Assembly: GCA_022496205.1 (NCBI GenBank)
Contig: WTXD01000023.1
Coordinates: forward strand, 358,831-422,830
Length of the DNA stretch: 64,000 bases
DNA from: Gloeopeniophorella convolvens
Lineage: Eukaryota; Basidiomycota; Agaricomycetes; Russulales
Reading direction: 5' to 3'
A program made the translations under genes and the position numbers. The first letter of the stretch is position 1. The number at the start of each line of letters is the position of its first letter. Positions 10,713-23,014 of this stretch are shown one piece after another. Below the pieces are notes generated by a model. That model was not told where the DNA came from. It saw nothing but the letters and a program-made list of their open reading frames with translations, and ran no database searches.

Positions 10713-12004
10713 ATGGCTGACAACGTACTGAAAGGTCTTTCCGCAGAGAAATTATTCAACTTGCACGGTCTCACCGCCGTTGTCACCGGTGGTGGAACAG
10801 TATGCGCCTTTGCCGTCGTTCTGACCTCGAAATTGACCTCAAACTCTAGGGCATTGGCCTCATGATTGCGACGACGCTCATCGCTAACGGCGCCAACGTA
10901 TACATCACTGGACGCAGGCTGGAGGTTATAGAGAAGTTCGTGTCCGATTTCCACACATATCCCACCACACTGATTCCCTTTGGTCTCATAGAACGTCTAG
11001 AAACTACAACGACGCATCCCAGGCCAAACCGGGGAGAGGAAGGCTCATTCCTATCCAGGGCGATATCAGCATCAAGGTTTGCTGTCCCATTTGTACCAAA
11101 GGACCATGGCTTACTTCAATCAGTCCGAAGCAGCTCGCCTCGCTGCCGAGATCGGAAGACGTGAACCGAACGGGGTCGCAGTCCTCTTCAATAATGCGGG
11201 GGTTGCTACAGCATTTGTCGGGGCCCCATCGGAAACAACAGCCGCTGCGTACCAGGCCACTTTCTTCGACAGTGTCACAGAGAACGATTTCATCAAGACG
11301 TATTCGACAAACGCCGTTGGCCCGTACTGGCTTACATTCGCATTCCTCCCTCTATTCGAAAAGTGGAAGGCAAATTACCTGTCGCAGACGTACCCACCTC
11401 AGGTTATCAACATAGGGAGCGTTGTAGGATGGCTGAAGGTAGGGTACGCTCGCATCTAATAGGACACCTGACTCAACGGTGCGTGGTTCCACAGGACTTG
11501 ACCCCGGTATATCATTCTTTCCCGTACAAGTTCTCCAAGTCCGCCATCGGACAAGCGACTGCCGCCTTGGCCACCGAACTTCTACCACTTGGAGTTCGGG
11601 TGAATGCCATCGCGCCGGGTTTGTTTCCGTCAGAGGTGAGAAATTGTTCAACTTCTGTACTCGCAGGCTTAGGTTTTGTGGAGATGTCCCTCCCAAATGT
11701 AGAGCGTAACGAACTCGGACAAGTACTCGAAACTCCTCAGTTCCAAGATGTACCAGCCACCCCGGCTGGGGGTAGCGCGCGTGACGTTGGAACCGTCTCT
11801 CTTGCTTTGATCTCCAATTGGTTCATCAATGGTGCGTTCGGGCATCTCGGTAAAATTACCAATTGACTTGACAGGCTAACTATCGTCTTCGCAGGCGAGA
11901 CCGTACTTGTTGACGGTGGTGTACGTCATAGCGCTTTCGAGCGCCCCGCATTTCGTTGACCACATACTACACAGTCGCACCTCAAGCTCGCGGGCTCGTG
12001 GTAA
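10713..12004 (+). CDS. Short-chain dehydrogenase/reductase
   Basis: Eight exons (10713-10799, 10850-10935, 11001-11076, 11124-11438, 11495-11635, 11684-11831, 11895-11920, 11975-12004) join in phase to 302 residues. The Rossmann cofactor loop TGGGTGIG spans residues 25-32. NNAG follows (LFNNAGVAT), then the active-site Ser strand (VINIGSVVGW) and the catalytic YKFSK (YxxxK). The C-terminal strand is GETVLVDGGS. This is the classical SDR layout, using NAD(P)H to reduce or oxidise an unknown carbonyl or alcohol. GRR after the second strand (YITGRRLEV) suggests a preference for NADP(H), which is an inference. Two exons are very short (26 and 30 nt). No signal peptide, so cytosolic. Confidence 0.88.
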
Positions 12005-12527
12005 GCCATCTGTTGGGGTTTGTTGGCGGGAGGTCATACACGTAGCGTATGGAAAGCCTGGGGCTGTCAGTAGAACGGAGACCGCAATACAGCTCGGCTT
12101 GGGAACCTTTTGAGATGCCGACCTGCCCTGACTTGCGAACTACGCCAAGCATCACACAATATCAGGGGGCTGCCCTTGCGCTCACGATCAGTGGGTGCCA
12201 GCGCCGCCCAGCGACCGCTGCTACTCACTCGGGCCAACCGCGCGTGTTCGTCGCCAACGGTGTGCTGGCAAGTATGTAGCACGTCGACGAGAAGTGTGAG
12301 AGGTTCTATATATCTGGCGTGTTGGCGTAGCTACACAGCATACACGATGTGGGACTTCCTACGCCTTCAGTATGGTAGAACACGACTTGGTGAACTTATC
12401 GATCGCACAACCCGTTTTCAGCGATGCATCCGCCGCCACGATATCTCAAACACAAGCTCAGAATCACCCGAAAGGTACGCATATCCTCAATTAGTGACAA
12501 GACAATCCCTTCTGGGTTTCGTCCATT
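12005..12527. other. Convergent intergenic region
   Basis: About 520 bp between the stop codons of the SDR (+) and the S28 peptidase (-). The frames here look like chance and I see no repeat. Confidence 0.45.
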
Positions 12528-14676
12528 CTAGTGCTGAGGTTTCTTGAAGTCTTTGAGCCACGCCTGAACAAAAGCGACCTCCTCAGAGTGGATGACCTGG
12601 ATTTCCGGGGGCTCCTGGGAGGGGTCCGCAAGGCCACTTTCATCCCAATGATGCACGGCACCTACGAGACATTATGAATCAGTGGTGGAGCCAACCGCAC
12701 CTGGGCGCATAGCTCACCGGGGATCAGCTTGAAGGGCCGCAACGTGGTATCCCTGCGGGGCGGATTGGCACCGTATTGACTGTGTGCGGTATCAGGCCGC
12801 CAAGGGTCCCCTGCGGCGTTATTTATGAGCTCTCAGGTCTCAGCATTGTACCTGCAGTACGCACTTTCACCGTCGACGAAAGCAAGCCGGTCAGCGGTAA
12901 TGCTGAATCCACCATACGCATTGACGACCGCTGTGTTTGGCAGCGGGGGAACGGAGAAGACCTTTCCGGGTGGGAACGCCTGCCCGGGGCACAAGAGAGA
13001 TGAGAGACGTGATTTGGAGCTAAGAAGAAAGGGCGGACCAATTCGCAGATCTTGTGACCATACTGTAGATCCTGGTTTCGCAGATAGACAGATGGAACAT
13101 TCGGGGGTGGTGCCGTCTGCAGAAATTCATTCAGTACATGGAAAGAGTAAGACCAGTAGGCCAAGGTTGCGTACAAGGTAGAAGCCCCACTCGATACATG
13201 TCTGGAAAGTCCACGGACGCCAGTTTTGAGAGAGATCGTCGACTTGATACGACGCTGCATCCACCGTCCCGAAGCACTCATTTGCCTGACCGGCTGGGCA
13301 TCTCGAGACAACATTCTGGAGAAAATCATGGGTTGGGAAAGCCTGCATCGTCTCGCCAACGCACTTTGATTATATACTTCGCGTAGTTGGGGAGCGCGAT
13401 ATTGACAGTGAGATTGCCAACCGTAACGTTTTTGTTCACATCTGCCAAAGTCGACGTATTGACATTGAGCTGAGCACAGAAATCATCAACGCCCGTGTTA
13501 TTGTCTTGTGAGTTCCAGCCAATGTCTTGCCAGTCGGGCAATGGACCCTATCGTATCCCTATCAGCGCGCTGAGACAAGCCGCATGGACACGCCGAATAC
13601 GCACAACAAGAAGAGAGCCGAAGTCTTGGTCCAAAGAAAGGTCCGTGAGGTTGAACAGGGCTTTGATAGCATCGTGCTGCGCAGAGTTGTCCAATGCTGC
13701 GTCGATAACTTCAACCGAACGGACGAGGTTGGCAGAGCATATATCATCCATATATGTCCGAATGACGTCAAGGTACTCCCAGTCACTGGCATCAGCATGC
13801 ACAACACCTGGGCAATGGAGCGAATGTTGATTCGTCAGCATCGCGAATCATGTACAACATGACATACCGCTCGACGCAATAGCCCCGTACACAATATCAG
13901 GATATGCCACCTTCATAAGAGCTGAACGGGCCCCAGCGTACGAGCCCTATGGTGTGTTAACCTGCGGTACTTCCCGCAAGTGGAGCTTACTATGTACTCC
14001 GTAGTAGATCCAGGGCGTCTTCGGCGCAGTCAGATCCTCGTCGATGCCCTGGAACTTGACGTTCCGCATGAAGTTCGCCGAGTCCTCCAGCGACTGCTTG
14101 GTTGTCAGCCAGCTACGTTATTCGATGAGACAAGAAATCAAAGCTTGCGCGGAATGCAGAACCAGAATTCTGCGAACTTACCGGAGCGAATCTGTAGAGA
14201 AGTCCGGCGTGCCAATCGACTCGCCTATTGTGGACCCGCGACTTGATAAGTCGCTAGAGCTCCGTCATGGCTGACCACGCACCATAGTAGCGGTGCTCGA
14301 GCACTACACCAAGGCCGCCCGTCGCGCGCGCCAGAATGTCGACGATGCCCGTGTCCATAAATGACAGGCGACCCTCCCCGCTCGTTTCGCCACTGTCAAG
14401 TACGATGACTGGCGCGGCCGTACCGGGCTTGTAATGCCGCGTGCTGACCCAGTAGCGCTGATTGAATGTAGCATTGGTCGAGTGGTCGAAGTGGTCGAGC
14501 GGCTGCTTGAACGTGTACACGGGAAAGTCGGTGTCCCGCCGTCCGATGGTGGCCAACTGTTTTCCACCCCGAAGGCGCCAGAGGTTGACGCTTTGGGCAC
14601 TGGGTGCAACGAGGCCGGCATTGGAGGGAACGCCGAGGAGCGCGACGGCGAGAGATATGGCGGCGAAGCCCAACAT
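12528..14676 (-). CDS. Secreted serine carboxypeptidase, family S28
   Basis: A multi-exon gene with an N-terminal signal peptide (MLGFAAISLAVALLGVPSNA). The S28 core follows: FKQPLDHFDHSTNATFNQRY, then LEHRYYG joined across an intron to ESIGTPDFSTDSLRWL. The nucleophile motif GGSYAGARSALMK is formed by splicing GGA to GGCTCG. AIASSGVVHADASDWEYL and the late GDPWRPDTAHSQ carry the catalytic Asp, and AVHHWDESG the catalytic His. S28 enzymes (lysosomal Pro-X carboxypeptidase, DPP2, fungal acid prolyl peptidases) cut after proline. In wood- and litter-decay fungi the secreted forms help digest external protein. Several N-glycosylation sequons fit secretion (NATFN, NTSTL, NKNVT). It looks complete and intact. 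Confidence 0.9.
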
Positions 14677-16880
14677 CTCTCAGACGAGTGAGACACCTAG
14701 TGTGCCTTTAACTGGTAGTTTACCGCCAGAGTGAGTTCATATTTATACAGTCTGATAACCAAGGATCACGAGGCTACTGCTACACGCGATAGCCCCTGGG
14801 GAAGCAAACGCACTTCGAACTTGCTAAGAATCCAAGGCCGAAGAAGCAGTAGGCTGCAGGCTTGGACTTTTAAGCCTCAACTTACTGAGGATGTTGGCGG
14901 GCTTTGACATATAGGCTGCCATGAACTCCGTTTTGATCGTCCACAGACACACCAGCTCGGAGAGGTGCACCGCAATGGTGATTGAGCGCGCTACCTGGGA
15001 CGGCAAGTGCTACCCGAACTGAGTCGCGCTGTCACAATGATGGTTGGTCACTAACGGAAGCTGCGCTGATTCGTGGCACACACCCATTGAATGAATATTG
15101 AAATATTGAAGTACGGCAGCTAGAGCCTTCTTGCAATGAAGCGCGGCTGACCGAGCTGAGTCGCTGTAAAATAGAACGGCTGCATGCTGCTGCATGTGAC
15201 ATATGAACCGGGTGTTCCCACGCCCCTTAATCAAGCACCAGCTCAAACCTCCGCCGCCGCGGCCGCAGCGCTCGCAATGCTGGCAAGTAATGACTCGGTC
15301 TCTGTGGGACCAAGTAACTTATGTATCTTGGGGGATCAGAACCACGGCGACAGCTAGAGCCTGGGGTCCGGACTCCGAAGAGTCGCCGAAGGTGTCTAAG
15401 CTGATTCCACGTTGCTCAACTCCGTTGACTTTACCAGCTGCGAGTCTGTGATACAGTCTAATCACTCTCCGTGGGTCACTCACTCTGCGTGGGTCACTTT
15501 CCTAATCTGGCCCCAGATTACCATTTCTGGTAGCTCAGTCTCACGCCTGACACCTGTGGACAGCTGCTGTACGGGGCGAGAAAGACATCGCCAGAGGGTC
15601 TAGCTCAAGTCTGACTCTTCTGAAATCTTAACACACCCGACATCACATCATAAAATCTATATCCATGTATTTGCAGATACTGTGGGACGACTACTAGACT
15701 ATGTGCCATTCTCAAGTCGACAGAGGCCAAGCGTGAGACTGATTATCAGATTAGGCAGGTGACCCACGCAGAGTGAGTGACCCACGGAGAGTGATTAGAC
15801 TGTAACCAAGTGATAACTATCCGATATCAATTTGGGCCATCACGCCGATAGTTCAGAACAAGTTTGGAATCGAAGATTGGTTCCAACATTCGTACTTTGA
15901 ATGCATTTTGTTCAGCGCGCTTCTTGGACCGTCCTGACGACGATTAAACCCTTTTCCCCCATCCGATCCTCTGTAGCGTCGGTTACTCGGACATCCATTC
16001 CATGTTGGCTATCGATAACTCAATGCTTCTGCATGCGCATCTCAGGGGGGGTATCGACTCTCAGATCTTCAGAAGCCGTTATATGTCAACGGACAGCCAC
16101 ATTTTGCTGAAGCATGACCGCACAAGTTCAGAACTGCTCGGCCCTCCGTCACTCGCGGCTGGTTTAATTTGGGGGACCGCACTGCGCAGTAAGGCCGTTG
16201 TATTGTCACCGCCTGGCAGATGCAGCACAGCTGGCGCTCCGACGGCGATGCTAGGACGCAAACGGAGCAGAAGGGCACCTGTAGCATGTGGTTGAGCTGT
16301 ATATACTTATACATACATATGCCATCGTCGAAGGAGGATTAAATTAACGCAGCAAAACAGAGTAGTTTTTCTCATGCCCGTTTCATTGTGTCATATACAT
16401 ATGTCGCAAATGCCGCCGCGGCGGACCACGTGAACCGCGTTCTTGCACCTGGGCTGTCCTGGGCTGTCGCGGCCGCGCGGCGTTTCACTCGTCCTGCGAC
16501 GCGTCCGTTTACACATCTACCCACATCCTTATTCCAGTGTGGCCCGCACCGCAGATACTGTGCGAAGCAGCACAGAGTCATCTATCTCCATGATCTGCAC
16601 GCCAATCTGCAGCTATCCGCAGTCGCGAAGCCGGCTCGCTACAAGGAACGCACATCTTTGATGGGAGATAAAGAAGCCACCATGGCCCCGCTGCATTTCC
16701 GCATGGACATATGGACGTGTCATCTACATGCCTAGGAACGTGGCCATCCGCATCCGCTCCCCCGGTATGTACGACCCCGGTTCCTTGGAATCCCCCGCTT
16801 CACGTTCGTCCGTCGAACATGTATGACATAAATACACCTCCTCCTGCGACCATCCGAAGTGTGTGCTCGCCCCCATCAGA
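14677..16880. other. Long intergenic region containing a MITE
   Basis: About 2.2 kb between divergent genes (S28 peptidase, -, and metallophosphoesterase, +). Apart from the transposon at 15454-15802 I find no gene. The longest frame, on + at 16388-16735, opens without an ATG and has no domain. A TATA-like cataaatac at about 16826 precedes the next gene. Confidence 0.5.
15454..15802. mobile_element. Tc1/mariner-type MITE with TA target duplication
   Basis: A 349-bp element bounded by inverted repeats beginning CAGTCTAATCAC. The first 44 bp of each end are identical and the match extends to 56 bp with two differences. TA lies on both sides (15452-15453 and 15803-15804), the target duplication of the Tc1/mariner superfamily. 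Each terminal repeat contains two adjacent 18-bp units (TCACTCTCCGTGGGTCAC and TCACTCTGCGTGGGTCAC, one base apart), possibly paired transposase sites. There is no coding capacity, so movement would need a transposase from elsewhere. Confidence 0.85.
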
Positions 16881-19506
16881 ATGCTTCACGTCCTTACTCT
16901 CGCGCTCGCGGCACTGTCCGCCACCGCATGCCCCGATGGCCCGGAACACACACACGAACACGCGCGGCGCGCGCCGCCTTCGGTACCGCTCGCACCGCCG
17001 TCGCGCCCACTTGTGTGGGGCGACGTGAACATTATTCATACGACCGACAGCCATGGCTGGTTACTTGGGCACCAGAAGACATCGTTCCCTGAACCCAACT
17101 ATAGGTGTGCTTGGCGCTTCCCAATACACGACGGATGCTAAGGACTGCGGTGTAGTGGCGATTTTGGTGATTTTGCGTCGTTCGTAGCACATATGAAGGA
17201 AATTGCCTTGGTGTGTTTATTGTGGAACTTGATGGGGGAGGAGCAGCTCTGACGCGCGTCGATCCACTGGTCAGGAAAAGGACGTGGACTTGTTGCTTGT
17301 GGATTCGGGTGACCTCCATGATGGTACGTGCGCGCCTCCTTTAGTTTCTATTCTTGCTGACGCTTGGAAAGGCACTGGTCTCACGGATGGCTTCAATCCT
17401 GGTGGCGTTGACGCGCACGATGTTAGCGCGTTTCTTGGTCCCGATATTCACAGTGGCTCACCTCATACAGGCCAACAAATTTTTCGATCAATTGCCCTAC
17501 GACGTGCTTGCTATAGGAAAGTAAGAAGCATTGCATCTTCCCAAGCTACTCTAATGCCAACGTGTCCTCGTCAGTCACGAGCTCTATGTATATGCGAATA
17601 CGTTGGACATGCACCAGAATTTTGCACCGAAGTTCCCTGGTCGCTACCTTTCTTCCAACGTGAACATCACAATCGCTGGCCCTGACGGCAGTCCCGTCAG
17701 TGTACCCGTCGGAAGTCCGTACTCTTGGTACCATATATGTGTCTTCACGTTGAATGTACGCACGCCAACAGGTCGCTCTGCGAAGTTCAAGACGCGAAAG
17801 TAAGCTGAACAGTATCAAGTATACCATTCCTTCGCTAACTATAGCCTAGAGGCCGCAAAGTTACCTCTCTCGGCGTCCTCTTTGACTTTACTGGGAATGA
17901 TCGCAACACCACTGTGCAAAAGGTGGAGGACATGGTGAAGGAACAGTGGGTAAGAACAACCTGAACTGCAACCACGCCCCGTCTATTAAAGCATGCACCT
18001 AGTTTGCAGAGGCAATCAAAGAAGAACCTGACTTTTTCCTTCTTGTCGGGTAAGTGTCACTCTTGTGTGCGTAAGTACACGCCTCAACATCGGAGACCGC
18101 AGCCACATGCCCGTTGCGAGGGATAATTGTAAGCGTCCGACAGTTGGTCAGACGTACTATACTGACTCGTCTGCAGGGCCCACTGTCTTTAGCGCCGTCC
18201 GCGCTGTGCATGCCACGACGCCCATCCTGATCCTTGGAGGGCACACGCACATCCGTGACTGCCGTAAGTATCAGATCTTCATAGGGCGCTATATTGCTGA
18301 TGCCATGGCAGTGCAATTCGACGGACGCTCAATGGCTCTCGAGAGCGGTCGGTACATGGAAACTGTCGGTGAGTGAGCTTATAAGCCTCCTCGTGCCCCT
18401 TGCTGAGGCAATACGTGTCTGTAGGATTCTTGAGTACGTATAGTACCGCCAGTCTAGCATATTAGTGCTCATAGATGCTCAGGCGTCGATCTTGACCACC
18501 GTGGAAGCAACAAGAACCTGACGATCAACCGTCGCTATCTTGACCCCAACCGAGTTACCTATGAGGTGTGCCACCTTGCTTGGGTGTAGGAATATGTCTA
18601 ATGCGTACCCAGTTCCACACACACCGCCAGAATTCATCTTTTGACACCGCCCTTGGTAAAGAAATCACCAAGGGCCTGAATGGCCTAGCGTCGCAGTTCG
18701 ACCTGAGCTTCCTGTTTGGCATGGCACCACAGGATTACACGCTGTCGCGGGACCCAATCACTTCAAACAACTCACTTCTGGCACTGTTCAGCGAGCAGGT
18801 GCTGCCGACGGCACTCGCGATCAACAACACGCGGGCGGACATTCCAAATATCATCATCGTGAACTCCGGCGAGTTGCGGTTCGACGTGTATTCGGGGCCG
18901 TTCACGAAGAACGACCAGCTGACGGCATCGCCTTTCGATGACGCGTTCCTGTACATTCCGGAGATTCCGCTCAGCGTGGCAAGCGCTGTGCTGCCGGCGC
19001 TGAACGGGGAAGGCGCAAACGAGAAACGCGGGCTGGAGGTGGTGGAGAAGCGTGCAGCGGAGCGCTATGCGCGCGGAGACGTGGACGAGCGGTACAGGCG
19101 CTGGCTCGCGGAGATGGACGCCCGCGCGGGGCCGGAGCGGCGCGCGGCGCAAAACCTGACGCTGGGATACGTGACGAAGGATGTGAGTTCCCACGGTCCG
19201 CGTCTTGGGACGTGCTAGCGTGCTGATCCTTGATGGTGGCAGGGGTGCCCTGGTGTTGGGGACGACACGGTGCACACGCCGCTGCCGTTCTTCGACTCGC
19301 CCGACTTTGTCAGCTCTGTGCCGCCGGCGCTGAGCAACGACACGGCGATCGACCTCGTGTTTATCAACTTTATCGAGGACCAGCTACTGGATGTGCTGAA
19401 CGGACTGCAGAGCACAAAGAAGTACACGAGCGCGGACGTATTGTCGTATACGCCGGTGCTGGCGGACGCGGTGTTTGGGCTGTTTGCGCAAGCAAAATGG
19501 AACTAG
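16881..19506 (+). CDS. Secreted metallophosphoesterase / 5'-nucleotidase family
   Basis: A multi-exon gene with a signal peptide ([18 protein letters not shown]). The metal-binding blocks of calcineurin-like phosphoesterases follow in order: [14 protein letters not shown] (Asp and His of site I), [14 protein letters not shown] (bridging Asp), [12 protein letters not shown] split by an intron (GNHE), and [11 protein letters not shown] (GHTH). A 5'-nucleotidase-like C-terminal region completes it ([19 protein letters not shown] and [14 protein letters not shown]). It resembles the fungal family of yeast YHR202W, whose substrate is uncertain; hydrolysis of nucleotide phosphates outside the cell or in the vacuole is likely. 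Introns are frequent (about ten). The upstream ATG and the signal peptide decide the start. Confidence 0.87.
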
Positions 19507-19917
19507 GACGGATAATACAGTATATAGTGAATAAATATTGAGAAAGGGAACAATAGAGCTGGGTCCGTGCGCGTGTTGGTTGTACATGTTTGGCTGCGCG
19601 AGAAAATTGGGCAATCGTGGGCGGCCGAGGGCGGGCAGCGTCGCGTCCAAGTTTGTTCACTGTCTGCTGTTTTCTTCCGTTGCCCGTCTGCGCCGTTTCT
19701 TGACGCGCAGCCTTTCCGCTTTATCTATCTATAAAGTACACTGCACATCCTCTCTTTTTTTCGTGCGTGTCTTTTTCTCCTGCCAACTCCCCACACTCCT
19801 TAGTCCTCCATCAACGCTCCCCGCATACCCGACCCTCCCACCTTCTCTGACTTTCTTTTTTCTATCTCTCCCTTACCCTGCGCCCTCTTCCTGCTCTCCG
19901 CTTTCTCCTACCACACA

Positions 19918-22172
19918 ATGGATGACTCCCAGACCGCATTTGCAACACAGTACCCTCCGTACGGCTTTGATCTCGACATGATGAAGGTCTGCCTTCGCCT
20001 CCCATAATATCTCCGATTTTCCTCCTTACCCATCCTTCCAGCGTCCTATGGATACCGTCGGTGGTCCCGACGCAAAAAAGGCCCGCTGGTCCCCAAATTC
20101 GTTTGGCGCGCCCACCGCCAATGGCCTTGTCACCCCCACCACCCGCGATGCCTTTGCAAACTACGGCTACGGTTCACAGGCAAACCTCCCTCAAGGCTTC
20201 TCCAATGGCTCTCCCACTTCTGGCTTTGCCGGGCCCCTCTACTCTACTGCCATTGCCAACCCGGGCGCCACCATGCCTGGTCAGATGAGCCCCAACACTG
20301 CAAATGCGTTTGCGCAGCAGCAAGCCCAGCAACAGGCCCAGCAACAGCAACAGCAGCAGGCTCACCAAGTTCAGCAACAGCAGCAACAGCAGCAGCAGTT
20401 GAACGGTGGTGCCGGCTACGGCTTTGGCGGTTATAATATGCTCGGAATGGGTCTCCCCGGTGTCGGTATGCTCGGTGGCTTCCCCTACGGGAACCAGATG
20501 GCAGGCTTTGCCGGGGTGGGTGCTCTTGTTGCTTGTGCCTTGTCCCGAAACGCTTACTCATATGGAAACAATAACAGGGCTTCAATCCCTCTCGCACCCC
20601 TTCTCTGGGTCTCGCGTCCCCTGGTGGCTACTCCGGCGCCGCCCTCACTGCCGCCTTGACCGCCTCGAACAACGTGACTGGCCGTACCGTCTACGTTGGC
20701 AATCTCCCCGCAACCGCGTCTGTAGATGAACTCCTCAACCTCGTCCACTTTGGTCCCCTCGAGTCCATTCGCGTCCTCCCCGAAAAGTCATGTGTTTTCC
20801 TCTCCTTCCTCGACGGAGCCACCGCAGCGGCGTTTCACGCCGACGCCACAATCAAGAAGCTGTCGCTTCACGGCCAGGAGCTCAAGATCGGTTGGGGCAA
20901 GCCTTCGCCCGTCCCGAGTCAGGTTGCGCTTGCGATCAGTCAAAGCAACGCGAGCCGCAATGTCTACCTTGGCGGTCTCGACGAGGGCACGACCGAGGAG
21001 CAGCTCCGCGACGACCTCAGCCGCTTTGGTCTTATTGATCAGGTAAAGATCGTACGCGACAAGAATATCGGCTTTGTGCACTTCCTCAGCATATCGGTAG
21101 CCACCAAGGTACAGAAGAATTCTGCATATATGCGCTTCCAAGTTCTGATATAACTCGCCCAAGGTTGTCAACACGCTCCCGACGGAGCCCGCTTGGGCTG
21201 GCAAGCGCGTGAATTATGGCAAGGACCGCTGTGCATACATTCCCAAGTCACAGCAGGCTGCCGCTCAGGCTGCTCAAGCTGTCGCAGCCCAGTCACTCGT
21301 TGCGCAGTCTGCCGCTGCATCGCTCAGCCCGATCAATACCAACGTCGGTGGCTTTGGCGCATTCGCACCCTACTCCCCGTTCACGTCCGATGGATTTGGC
21401 GTTGCGCCGAGCACGAACCGGACCGTCTACCTCGGTAATATCCACCCGGAAACGACGACCGAGGATCTGTGCAACTCGATCCGTGGCGGCGTGCTCCAGA
21501 GCATCCGTTATATGCAGGACAAGCACATTGCCGTGAGCACGAAGTCAAATTTCCCATGAACTTGATCTCTGATGAGCCATGCAGTTCGTGACGTTCATCG
21601 ATCCCGCGGCGGCCCTCACGTTCTTCCACGCGGCGTCTTACAGTGGTCTGACCCTCAATAACCGGCGGCTTAAGCTCGGTTGGGGCAAGAACGCGGGCCC
21701 TCTTGCCCCTGCTCTCGCCCTTGCGGTGCATTCGGGTGCGACTCGCAACGTGTACATTGGCAATATCGAGGACTTCGATACCTTCTCTGAGGATAAGCTC
21801 AAGCGCGACTTTGGCGAGTACGGCGAAATCGAGCTAGTCAACTTCCTCAAGGAGAAGAACTGCGCGTTTGTCAACTTCACAAACATTGCCAACGCCATCA
21901 AGGCCATCGAGGGTGTCAAGGGCAAGCCCGACTACGCGAACCTCCGCATCGCCCACGGAAAGGACCGCTGCGCGAATCCGCCTCGTTCCGGACCCCAGGG
22001 CGGTGGCGCGGCACGGCGTTCTGCGTCTGGCAATGGCCCCGTTTCCGCGGGGCCCGTGCCACCAGAGGATCAAGAGTTTTTCGTAGCTGTCGACAGCGCC
22101 GTGGCGGCAGGCGAGGCTGAGCATCTCGCAGACGCCAATGTGGAGCTTGTCGACGCACCTGCTGACGTGTAG
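19918..22172 (+). CDS. Four-RRM RNA-binding protein, Nrd1/Mrn1 type
   Basis: Exon 1 (19918-19986) gives MDDSQTAFATQYPPYGFDLD and joins in phase to 20042. A Gln-rich stretch (AQQQAQQQAQQQQQQQAHQV) and a Gly/Met-rich segment precede two pairs of RRMs. RRM1 starts GRTVYVGNLPATASVDELL, RRM2 SRNVYLGGLDEGTTEEQLRD, RRM3 NRTVYLGNIHPETTTEDLC and RRM4 TRNVYIGNIEDFDTFSEDKL. RRM1 and RRM3 both end in KLGWGK/KIGWGK. RRM2 and RRM4 both end in the Nrd1-like GKDRCA motif. S. pombe Nrd1 represses sexual differentiation and binds mRNAs of cytokinesis genes; S. cerevisiae Mrn1 is the relative. Five exons are visible. The promoter has a long pyrimidine tract (19755-19910). Confidence 0.9.
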
Positions 22173-23014
22173 GAGCGCGCAATCGTTGACCCGGATCAAG
22201 CCTTGAAGTTATACCCCTCCCTGTCTTTGTTTGTCTGTTCTATCTCTGTGTCTATCCGTCTCGAACGTTGTGGATGGGTTAGCGGTGCGAGGGAGCCGCC
22301 TGCGCCCCGCGAACGGGGCGTGGGCTCTGCAGTTGGTTTGGGGCCGTTGGAGAGTTGTCCTGCTACTATCAAAGTATCGTTATTTCCCTTGCCCTTCGCG
22401 ACTGTCCCCTTGCTTCCCTTCCTTTACTCTTCACCCCTTTCTTCCGTTGCTCTTCCATCAAATGACTATCGTGTGTGAAGTATGCCCCTCTTTTTCTTCT
22501 CTATATCCCCCGCCCGTGTTCTGCACGGAAGAAACAGTGCCCCGCCGACAGCTCCCCGCTAGCGTACCATATCTTACCGTATCGTATCGTACTATACACA
22601 ATACGCATCCTCTCTCTCTCGCTCTCTTCACCCGGTACGGGTCTCGTGACGTTTTATGAGTCGCCAATCCAACCTCGCCCTAGCGCTACCCCCGATCTCT
22701 CGTATTGTTCAATTATAACAGAGATTGGCAATGCACCACATTGTGCATTTCAAGGCATACTTTCGCCGCCGGCGTTGCGTCCAACTTCAAACACACTGCA
22801 CACCCGACACTCCTCCGTGCACCCCTACGCCGTGCTAAGTAGCATGCATCCCTTCTCCCCGCCCACACAAAGTGGGGGTTGGTGGTAGAGGGCGCACGAG
22901 CGCAGGGAGACTCGTTCCGCAAAACTGCATGATGTTCAATTCGAAAGCAGTACAGAGGTTTGATGTAAGAGCGCAGAAAGCCTGAGAGCACCTCGCCTTC
23001 GCTGTTCAAAAATC
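22173..23014. other. Convergent 3' region
   Basis: About 840 bp between convergent stop codons (RRM gene and first aldo-keto reductase). It has pyrimidine-rich runs and the short repeat atcttaccgtatcgtatcgt near 22573. No gene or transposon is seen. Confidence 0.45.

Noticed and set aside
16388..16735. 115-codon frame upstream of the phosphoesterase
   Set aside because: It opens without ATG, has mixed composition and no recognisable motif.
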